From contig JAQXMC010000002.1 in the NCBI GenBank assembly GCA_029012445.1, forward strand, positions 1 through 64,000: a DNA stretch of 64,000 nucleotides, in the 5' to 3' direction. Source of the stretch: Oscillospiraceae bacterium. GTDB lineage: Bacteria > Bacillota > Clostridia > Oscillospirales > Acutalibacteraceae. Positions 8,532 to 14,773 of this stretch are shown piece by piece. Every line of letters starts with the position of its first letter. Positions within the stretch are counted from its first letter, which is position 1. The position numbers were made by a program, and so were the translations under genes. Below the pieces are notes generated by a model, which saw only the letters and a list, made by a program, of their open reading frames with translations, did not search any database and was not told the origin of the DNA.

Positions 8532-9191
8532 TTATTTTATATTCAGTTCGGTGTCCTCAACCTCTGAGTCCTCTTTAAGCGTCTTTATCTCTCCGTTTTC
8601 ACTCACCGCATATGTCTTCATATATCTCAGAACGGTCTTGCCGTCTTTGCGCGTCACAACTTCGGACAAGATAAATTTATACCATTTTGTTCCGTCTTCG
8701 GTGAAGCTCTCTTTATATTTTATGACCTGCTCGTTGCCGTCTGAGCCATCGACCACGCCCAGCTTCTCCGAAATAAGCTCCTCCGCTTCCTTTCGGCTCA
8801 GCTTCTTTGCCGCCGGGGCGGTGATCTCCTCATCGGAAATGAGCCGGCTCGTTATTGCAAATTCGGAATTGACCGATACGCTGTATTTTTTGACACGGAC
8901 AGCCAAGCTTATATCTGAGCTGCCCGATTTAACACAGTAAAAATCAAGTTCCGTCTCGCCCTCGCCGACCGCCTCAAAAACAAACATCAGACCGCCGCTG
9001 CTTTCATCTTTCTGCGCTTCGTCACCGACAAGCTCAACAACGCCCTGCCTTGTCATTTCAAGCTTCCATGTTTCATCGGCAGTTTCACATTCAAGCGATA
9101 TCACAAGCCCGAGGGTTTCCTTTCCGGAGCAGGCGCAAAGCGTCAGGGCCAGCAGAACAACACTCATCGCGCAGGATATTATTCTTTTCAT
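8532..9191 (-). CDS. Putative lipoprotein, possibly with a chagasin-like domain
   Basis: The 219-residue product has a lipoprotein signal sequence: positive start MKRI, hydrophobic core, and lipobox LCAC with Cys21 as the likely lipidated residue. The first part of the mature protein (about 30-112) is beta-rich, with SGGLMFVFEAVGEGETELDF followed by VKKYSVSVN, which recalls chagasin-type (I42) cysteine protease inhibitors. This is a visual resemblance only; the family's NPTTGY motif is not evident. The second part (about 128-219) is a charged domain with alternating strands and no recognised motif. The start is supported by AAAGGAG upstream. The gene is transcribed away from the DivIVA-like operon from its own promoter. 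Confidence 0.75.
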   Translation of the reverse strand: MKRIISCAMSVVLLALTLCACSGKETLGLVISLECETADETWKLEMTRQGVVELVGDEAQKDESSGGLMFVFEAVGEGETELDFYCVKSGSSDISLAVRVKKYSVSVNSEFAITSRLISDEEITAPAAKKLSRKEAEELISEKLGVVDGSDGNEQVIKYKESFTEDGTKWYKFILSEVVTRKDGKTVLRYMKTYAVSENGEIKTLKEDSEVEDTELNIK

Positions 9192-9310
9192 TTTTATACA
9201 CTCCTTTCCGTTGCTTCGCCGTTCCGAATCCGGCCGGACCCAAAACAGCTATCGGATTTTCTCCGAAATATATCAGAGCATCTATTAAGTTTCCTTTTCT
9301 TGTTTTGATC

Positions 9311-9340
9311 ATTATAGCATATAGACTTTGTCGATTACAA
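9311..9340 (-). promoter_or_regulatory. Promoter of the lipoprotein gene
   Basis: On the minus strand TTGTAA (9340-9335), an 18-bp spacer and TATAAT (9316-9311) form a sigma-A-like promoter with a leader of about 115 nt. Confidence 0.6.
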
Positions 9341-9400
9341 GATTTTAACTGCAAAATAAAAAAATACCTGAGTTATAATCAGAAATTTTGGCGCAATATG

Positions 9401-9429
9401 TTGAAAAAATCATCGTTATGCTATATAAT
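9401..9429 (+). promoter_or_regulatory. Promoter of the DivIVA-like operon
   Basis: TTGAAA (9401-9406), a 17-bp spacer and a perfect TATAAT (9424-9429) lie 34 nt ahead of the ATG at 9464. Confidence 0.8.
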
Positions 9430-9463
9430 TATGATGTATAATAATATTAGTGGGTGTTTAAAG

Positions 9464-10006
9464 ATGACGCAGTTTAAATTTAAAACGGAAGCTAACGGCT
9501 ATTCAATAGAAGAAGTCGATAAGTACATCGAAATGCTTCAGTCGGAATATAAAAACGCTGTTCAGTGGAGCAACGAGATTGAAAAGCAGCTTGAAAACAA
9601 CAGCTCGGTTGCCGATGCGTATAAGGAAATAGAAACATTGAAGAAAGAGAACGATAAGCTTCTCGGTGACTGCAAGCTCCTTGCGGCGAAGCTCAAAGCC
9701 ATAAACGAGCAGCAGGAAAAGCCGGTCGAAAAAAAAGAAGCAAAGCCCGAATTTTACGATTCGGACACGGCGAATGTAGTCAACGGCATCATTTCAGCGG
9801 CGAACAAAAAGGCTCAGGATATAGTCAGCGAAGCCTATAAAACGCAGGATATGATCTTCGCAAACAGGATCACAAGCGCCCGGCAGGAGCTAAACGAGCT
9901 TGAAGAAAAGAAAAAGAAAGCGGAAGCCGAAATCGACGCCCTGACTAAGCTCAAAAACGAGATTCTCGGCAAGCTGAACTCAGTCAGAGAAAACCTTGAA
10001 GCTTAA
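9464..10006 (+). CDS. DivIVA-domain coiled-coil protein
   Basis: The 180-residue product begins MTQFKFKTEANGYSIEEVDK; the FxxxxxGYSxxEVDxYI pattern is the membrane-binding N-terminal signature of the DivIVA/GpsB group. Residues about 27-85 and 135-180 are heptad-rich coiled coil with many Glu and Lys, separated by a segment around NVVNGIISAANKKAQDIVSE. Proteins of this group mark curved membrane or the septum and recruit division, wall-synthesis or polarity factors. The start is the ATG at 9464, after the promoter at 9401-9429; extending the frame upstream would run through that promoter. The ribosome binding site (GGGTG) is moderate. It is followed after 22 nt by a membrane protein gene, so the two are probably co-transcribed. 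Confidence 0.85.
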   Translation: MTQFKFKTEANGYSIEEVDKYIEMLQSEYKNAVQWSNEIEKQLENNSSVADAYKEIETLKKENDKLLGDCKLLAAKLKAINEQQEKPVEKKEAKPEFYDSDTANVVNGIISAANKKAQDIVSEAYKTQDMIFANRITSARQELNELEEKKKKAEAEIDALTKLKNEILGKLNSVRENLEA

Positions 10007-10028
10007 AACATTAGAAAGGCAGAACGAT

Positions 10029-11156
10029 ATGCAGTTACACAGACCCAAATCACTGGACGATCTGAATGTTGATTTTTTCAGCGGAGATGTTCATCTTGAT
10101 GAAGAAGATCTCGGTCCGGCCGAGCTCTCAGCCGAAGAAGAAAGCTCAAACGAAGCTGTGACCGACTTTGACGCATATACTGAAAGTGTACTGAACGGGA
10201 CAGATATTGCCGATATCATCTCTGAACACAAAATGCCGCAGCTGCCGCAGAAGGATCCGTCGGAGCCTTACAGCAGGGAAGATATCATGAATTTTTTAGC
10301 TGAAGATTTTTCAAAGCTTGACGATATCCTCAACGATGTCACTTTCACGCAGGTTAAAGAAGAAGAAGAAACAAATGAAAAAACGGAGGAAACGGAAATG
10401 AACGACATAAACGCTCCCGTTGACGAGAAAGAGCTCTTTGAAAGCTTTCCCGATCTTTCGTCCTCGATCATAGACAAGGACGCCCGGCCGACTCCCGTCA
10501 GAGACGACAGACAAAGTGAAAAAGACGCAATAAAAAAGGCAAAAGAGAACGCAAAAACCTCGATAGAAAACGAGAAGAAAAAAATCAAGGAACAGAAAAA
10601 GCTCGAGAAAACGGTCCAAAAGCCTTTCGGAAAGCGCAGAGCGGCAATTTTCTTCCTGATTCTCTTTCTCATCATAGGTATACTTGCAAGTTCGTGCATC
10701 GCTTTGATCTATGCGGTCGATAAAGCCGACTACGGCCTTCTGAAGTTGGGCGGAACAACAATCGCCTATGTTGACGGTGAAAATATCGGCAGTGAAAAAT
10801 ATGTCGGCTCATATCTTTTTGTCAGACAGGGGCGGATTCAGGGCAATGACACGCTTTTGTTCATTGACGATGCAAACACAATGAAGGTCGCCGATGTTAT
10901 AGCTTTCGGAGACGGTGTTTACGCAGTCAATATGAATTCCTCCGTTTACAGAGCCGAACAGTCAAAGATATTAGGCTACGCCGAAATTAAAACGCCCGAC
11001 ATCTCAGCAGTCAGAAATATAATCGTTGATTATTCCGCTGTTGTGTTTGCAGCTTTAGCTCTGTATTTTGTTCTGGTTATACTTTTCTCCGCAATAAGGA
11101 TAAGAAAGCTCAACTCTGCTATAAGGCAGATTGAAGAAAGCTATGAATTGGTATAA
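10029..11156 (+). CDS. Two-helix membrane protein with acidic cytoplasmic domain and an S26-like extracytoplasmic segment
   Basis: The start is the ATG at 10029, preceded by GAAAGG; an earlier in-frame TTG overlaps the upstream gene and is less likely. Of 375 residues, about 1-195 are acidic and probably disordered, followed by a Lys-rich helical stretch (about 160-195). Two membrane segments (AAIFFLILFLIIGILASSCI and AVVFAALALYFVLVILF) flank about 100 residues outside. That segment contains GNDTLLFIDDANTMKVADVIAF, which resembles the strand pattern of type I signal peptidases (S26), but no Ser-Met or Lys catalytic motif is visible. This suggests an inactive relative or convergence. Co-transcription with the DivIVA-like gene hints at an envelope or division role. 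Function unknown. Confidence 0.75.
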   Translation: MQLHRPKSLDDLNVDFFSGDVHLDEEDLGPAELSAEEESSNEAVTDFDAYTESVLNGTDIADIISEHKMPQLPQKDPSEPYSREDIMNFLAEDFSKLDDILNDVTFTQVKEEEETNEKTEETEMNDINAPVDEKELFESFPDLSSSIIDKDARPTPVRDDRQSEKDAIKKAKENAKTSIENEKKKIKEQKKLEKTVQKPFGKRRAAIFFLILFLIIGILASSCIALIYAVDKADYGLLKLGGTTIAYVDGENIGSEKYVGSYLFVRQGRIQGNDTLLFIDDANTMKVADVIAFGDGVYAVNMNSSVYRAEQSKILGYAEIKTPDISAVRNIIVDYSAVVFAALALYFVLVILFSAIRIRKLNSAIRQIEESYELV

Positions 11157-11170
11157 AAACCGCAAAGCCG

Positions 11171-11198
11171 AGGCAGCCTGAAAAGGCTGCCTTTTAAT
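11171..11198 (+). terminator. Rho-independent terminator of the DivIVA-like operon
   Basis: AGGCAGCCT (11171-11179), loop GAAA and AGGCTGCCT (11184-11192) form a 9-bp perfect stem followed by TTTTAATTT. Confidence 0.9.
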
Positions 11199-11342
11199 TT
11201 GTGAAGCTATTGCCGATTAAACGGTCGCCCGACGGGCGCAATCCTTAAACTGAGTGAACACAGCTCTTTTTCCGTTTAAGTCAAAAAGGCAGAAAAACAA
11301 ATGCCGGATTTATGGCTGAAATTTATTATCAGATATAAGAAG
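11199..11342. other. Intergenic spacer with small hairpins
   Basis: No gene seen. It holds CGCCC-GAC-GGGCG (11226-11238) and a spaced CTTAAAC/GTTTAAG pair (about 11246-11280). Together with 11343-11650 it makes a stretch of nearly 450 bp without coding potential. Confidence 0.5.
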
Positions 11343-11636
11343 TGCGGAGGCCGTAGCCTCCGCATCAGACTGTCGATAAAGGCGCCCGAACGCATATAAG
11401 CTAAAAAGACGAAAGAAAAAGTCTGATTCTTTCAAACAAAATCGCAAACTGTTTCGGCGGCACGGCATTGAACCGCACCACCGAAAGCTTATATGCTTGG
11501 CATTTTTTCGGTCTCGGAGTACCTTTGTACGCCTGTCGACCGAAGAAAATGCCATCGGTCATCCTTTCTCGGCAGTCTCGCAGCTTGTCGAAAATTACTT
11601 TTTCGACAAGCTTGTGCGGAGGCCGTAGCCTCCGCA
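11343..11636 (-). repeat. Structured noncoding element bounded by two identical hairpins
   Basis: The same 22-bp hairpin (TGCGGAGGC-CGTA-GCCTCCGCA) stands at 11343-11364 and 11615-11636. Between them are nested inverted repeats: GCATATAAGCT (11392-11402) with AGCTTATATGC (11486-11496); a 14-bp stem 11452-11465/11473-11486; a 15-bp stem 11499-11513/11538-11553; and a perfect 11-bp stem CTTGTCGAAAA/TTTTCGACAAG (11584-11610). In the 14-bp stem the non-Watson-Crick positions become G-U pairs only in a minus-strand transcript, so a folded minus-strand RNA is likely. It lies just 3' of the minus-strand endonuclease gene. Short open frames inside lack ribosome binding sites and are not called. Confidence 0.65.
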
Positions 11637-11650
11637 CTTTGTTCTGATTA

Positions 11651-12532
11651 TCAGAATTTCAGATCAACATAAATTCCGTAGTGATCCGAAAGATAGTCGC
11701 CGTTTATCTTATCGTCAATAACATGATAAACCAGCGGAGTTGTCTCTTTCGACACAAAAACATAATCTATGCGTCCCTTGAGAACGATCTTGCCGTAGTT
11801 GTGGAATGTGTCTTTGTCATCTGTCACGGGAGCTGTCAGCCTGCTGTCCTTTAGCTTTTCAGACGCAAGCGCATACATTTCTGAGCTGTCATCATCATTA
11901 AAATCACCGGTCAGCACCACAGGATATTTGCCGATAAACTCATCCGCTTTTCTGAGCAGGACCTTCATCTGATTTTCTCTCGCTTTTTCGCTGATATGGT
12001 CAAGATGCGCATTCATGTGAACATATCTTTCGCCGGTTTCTTTATTTTCAAGAAGCACCCATGTGCATATTCTTATATTTTGCGAGCCCCAGTTCTTTGT
12101 TCCGGGAACATCGGGATTCTTGGAAAGCCAGAAAGTGCCGGAATCAACTGCGTTATATTTATCCTTCCGATAGAAAACCGGACTGAATTCGCCGAGCACC
12201 TTTCCGTCCGTTCTGGCAACGCCGACTCGGGCGTAGTCAGTCAAATGCTCCTCAAGATAAAGAATCCACTCCAAAGTCGCCTCCTGAAATCCCATCGAGT
12301 CCGCTCCTATCTCGTTAAGCTGAGCCACCATTCTCGGCGCTCTGTATTCCATTGAGGTTTTGCCGACGCCCGAAAAGCGAAGATTGAACTGAACGACTCT
12401 GACATCGGCTGAGTCGGCGACAGGCTCGACCGGATTGGCTTTAACGGCGTCGCTCCCACCGATAAGCGAAGTCAGACAAAGCATCAGCGCAAGAAAAGTC
12501 TGAACGGCTTTTGTGTAAAAAGTAACAAACAT
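11651..12532 (-). CDS. Secreted endonuclease/exonuclease/phosphatase-family protein
   Basis: The 293-residue product has a signal sequence at residues 1-32 and then a complete EEP (DNase I-like) fold: RVVQFNLRF (first strand), GFQEA (metal-binding Glu), MNAHLDH (His), GDFNDD (Asp/Asn), RIDYVFV and SDHYGIYVDL (C-terminal Asp-His). All usual catalytic positions are present, so a metal-dependent phosphodiesterase or nuclease acting outside the membrane is expected; the substrate (DNA, lipid or sugar phosphate) cannot be told from sequence. AAGGAG lies upstream of the ATG, and a perfect consensus promoter lies at 12560-12588. It appears monocistronic. Confidence 0.88.
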   Translation of the reverse strand: MFVTFYTKAVQTFLALMLCLTSLIGGSDAVKANPVEPVADSADVRVVQFNLRFSGVGKTSMEYRAPRMVAQLNEIGADSMGFQEATLEWILYLEEHLTDYARVGVARTDGKVLGEFSPVFYRKDKYNAVDSGTFWLSKNPDVPGTKNWGSQNIRICTWVLLENKETGERYVHMNAHLDHISEKARENQMKVLLRKADEFIGKYPVVLTGDFNDDDSSEMYALASEKLKDSRLTAPVTDDKDTFHNYGKIVLKGRIDYVFVSKETTPLVYHVIDDKINGDYLSDHYGIYVDLKF

Positions 12533-12559
12533 AAAAATATCTCCTTGTCAGTTTTTTCG

Positions 12560-12588
12560 ATTATAACATAAAAGAAAAAGCGTGTCAA
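12560..12588 (-). promoter_or_regulatory. Perfect-consensus promoter of the EEP gene
   Basis: TTGACA (12588-12583), 17-bp spacer and TATAAT (12565-12560) on the minus strand match sigma-A consensus exactly. It directly abuts the terminator of the upstream gatD-like gene. Confidence 0.85.
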
Positions 12589-12592
12589 CCGA

Positions 12593-12621
12593 TGAAAAAA
12601 CGGCAAGCGCCAGCCCGCCGT
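12593..12621 (-). terminator. Rho-independent terminator of the polA-murT-gatD run
   Basis: On the minus strand ACGGCGGGC, loop TGGC, GCTTGCCGT (two G-U pairs) is followed by TTTTTC. Confidence 0.75.
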
Positions 12622-12631
12622 CTTTTATATT

Positions 12632-13354
12632 TCAGTTCATTCTGCTTTTTAGAGCCTCAAGCGTTATTTTATATGCCCGGTTTTCAAACGGAAGCTCTGC
12701 CGGCTTGAGGTCAAAGCCTTTTTTCTTTGCGATAAGTCCGGCAAAATATTCAAGCAGATGCGGATTTTTCACAAGGCAAGGCCCCGTCAGATGCGTTCCG
12801 TAGAAGCTGCCGTTGACTATTCCCTCATTTTTATCCTTATCGGAATTTCCTGCTCCGAAGTCGCAGACGAACATTGGTTTTTCCCGGCTTGTTATCTCGC
12901 TCGCCTTATTTATAAAGCCGACGCAGGGCTTGTCAAGAAATCCGGCCGAACATATCTCGTCAGTGAGAGTTCTTTTCTTATCGCTGACAGAGGTCTCAAT
13001 ATCAAACCAGCCCAAGCCCCCGGTCTGAGAGCCGTCCGGACTGATTATTTTCTTTCCGAACATTTCAAAGGCGTTGCCCGTCGCAAGTATTATTGCCCCG
13101 CTGTCATAAGCCGACCTGATATCCGCTTTGGTTTTCTTGAGATTTTCAAGCGCAACAAGCTGCTTTTCTTCCGTTCCGGAGCCGATATATATGAAGTCGT
13201 ATTGTTTGAAATCGACATCGTCATAAAGCGAAAGCCTGTCGACGGTGACGGCCGCGCCCTGATTTTCAAGATATCTTTCAAGCGCGCTCACATTGCCGTA
13301 TTCACCGTATAAATTCAGCAAATCATAATATAAATGCAGTATTTTGATTTCCAT
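12632..13354 (-). CDS. GatD-like glutamine amidotransferase with apparently lost active site
   Basis: The 240-residue product matches GatD, the class I glutaminase partner of MurT, along its length: LHLYYDLLNLYGEYGN at the start, FIYIGSGTEEKQ, and GKKIISPDGSQTGGLGW. In GatD proteins the nucleophile elbow reads ICGGYQFLGKK; here the aligned segment is ATGNAFEMFGKK, so the Cys position is Gly. The catalytic His of GTYLHGP is replaced in GTHLTGP (Thr at that position, a His two residues earlier). The substrate segment FENHGGR reads FINKASE. It therefore looks unable to hydrolyse glutamine. It lies 10 nt after the murT-like gene, in the usual order. Family membership is clear; the original function is doubtful. 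Confidence 0.85.
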   Translation of the reverse strand: MEIKILHLYYDLLNLYGEYGNVSALERYLENQGAAVTVDRLSLYDDVDFKQYDFIYIGSGTEEKQLVALENLKKTKADIRSAYDSGAIILATGNAFEMFGKKIISPDGSQTGGLGWFDIETSVSDKKRTLTDEICSAGFLDKPCVGFINKASEITSREKPMFVCDFGAGNSDKDKNEGIVNGSFYGTHLTGPCLVKNPHLLEYFAGLIAKKKGFDLKPAELPFENRAYKITLEALKSRMN

Positions 13355-13364
13355 ATTTATCCCC

Positions 13365-14693
13365 TCACTTTATAATTTCAACGGCCGAAAGAAACTTATC
13401 CTTATCGGAGAAGCAGGTTATTGTGTAAAGTCTCTTGTGGCCTGCCCGTTTTATAGTTTCCACCGCTTCGGCCAGATTTTCAATAACGCTTATTCGGCTT
13501 TGGTCGATATCCGTATAGGAAAATCTGACGGCAAGGTCGTTTGCGTATCTGCCGCAAAGGTAGATGTGTTCCGTGTTTTCTTTTCCGAGGAGACCGAAAT
13601 TGATATCCCAGAGCCAGCTTGTCTCGCTTGTGAAATATTTGCGGCTGACGGCGTCGACAATGATTATAACGCCGTGATCCTCCTTCTGATCGGTGACATA
13701 ACGGATAGACTGATCATAGGAGACCGAATTTTCGTGTTTTGAGGTCAGAAGCGTTCCGAAGCTGTCGCCGAGCTTATAATTCACGACTCTTCCGTTGGTC
13801 AGAACATAGTCGCTTATGCTTGCGGCGATGGTCTTCCGGTCAACGCCCACCAGATCGCATACCGCAAAGCAGGCGAGCATATTATAAGCGTTATAGATGC
13901 TCTTGAGCGCAAGCTTTATCCTGCTTTCACCGTTGACCGTGATAACTCCCGTGTCAAGGTCGGCGTCAGTTATTGTGTATTCGGTCGGATTTCTTCTGAA
14001 GCCGCACTCGGGGCAGTGATAAGAACCGATATGATTATAGTGATAGAAGTCATATTCAAGCTTTGAGTAGCAGACCGGGCAGTATTTGAAATCGTCATAA
14101 ACGCCTGTGTTTCTGTCAGTTGAAAACGACTGCCTGTCCATTCCGAACCAGACGACATCGGCGTGATCCCTGCCGAAGAGCGACACTATCGGATCGTCGC
14201 TGTTGAGGATAAGCTTGCTCTCGTCGCCGATGCTTTCCTTTATTGCGTTCCACACCCACTGGGGATGACCGTTTCTCGTCAGCTGATCGCGGTAAAGGTT
14301 AGTTATGACGAAATGCGTCGGCTTGAAATATCTGAAGGTATATTTTGCGTATCTCTCATCAGACTCGATAAGCAGGATATCGCTCTTCATTCGGCCCGAA
14401 AATGTGCTGTCGCAAAGAATGAGCGAGGTGACGCCCTCGATCTGGTTTGAGCCCTCTTTGTTATACGCGACCTTTTTTCCCGCAGATCTCAGCACCTGCG
14501 ATATCATTTCAACCGTTGATGTTTTGCCGTTGCTTCCCGTGACGGCGATGACTGTATCGGGGAGCTTGACATGCTTCAGAACATCGGGATATATTTTAAG
14601 TGCAAATTTTCCCGGAAGACTGCTCCCCTTTCCGACGAGCTTTCCGATAAATCTGAGCAGCTTGCAAACAAAAACCGCTAAAAACATTCTCAT
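13365..14693 (-). CDS. MurT-like Mur ligase (DUF1727 C-terminal domain), diverged
   Basis: The 442-residue product has the Mur ligase ATP loop VTGSNGKTST near residue 51, TNLYRDQLTRNG, a zinc-ribbon insert CPVC...CPEC as in MurT, and SIYNAYNMLACFAV. MurT normally activates the D-Glu of lipid II for amidation by GatD. Here the conserved KNPAG segment is replaced by LTSKHENSVS, and the ADGRDTSW region, which supplies the Asp of the shared catalytic triad, reads FTSETSW, with Glu in that place. ATP binding seems kept and the substrate/partner site altered. I chose ATG at 14693 because AAAGGAAAA precedes it; the longer frame adds 19 residues without support. It follows polA by 80 nt. Confidence 0.85.
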   Translation of the reverse strand: MRMFLAVFVCKLLRFIGKLVGKGSSLPGKFALKIYPDVLKHVKLPDTVIAVTGSNGKTSTVEMISQVLRSAGKKVAYNKEGSNQIEGVTSLILCDSTFSGRMKSDILLIESDERYAKYTFRYFKPTHFVITNLYRDQLTRNGHPQWVWNAIKESIGDESKLILNSDDPIVSLFGRDHADVVWFGMDRQSFSTDRNTGVYDDFKYCPVCYSKLEYDFYHYNHIGSYHCPECGFRRNPTEYTITDADLDTGVITVNGESRIKLALKSIYNAYNMLACFAVCDLVGVDRKTIAASISDYVLTNGRVVNYKLGDSFGTLLTSKHENSVSYDQSIRYVTDQKEDHGVIIIVDAVSRKYFTSETSWLWDINFGLLGKENTEHIYLCGRYANDLAVRFSYTDIDQSRISVIENLAEAVETIKRAGHKRLYTITCFSDKDKFLSAVEIIK

Positions 14694-14773
14694 TTTTAAA
14701 TTTTCCTTTCTTTCAGAACTACTAAGAGAGTATATATCAGCGCAAGTCAAAAAAGCAATAGCTTTGCTTAAAA

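Noticed and set aside
11452..11486. tRNA T-arm look-alike (GTGCGG-TTCAATG-CCGTGC)
   Set aside because: The loop ends in G instead of pyrimidine and no acceptor, D or anticodon arms can be placed around it.
11401..11637. Two short minus-strand frames in the hairpin-rich region
   Set aside because: They lie across inverted repeats, lack ribosome binding sites and read as the translation of folded RNA.
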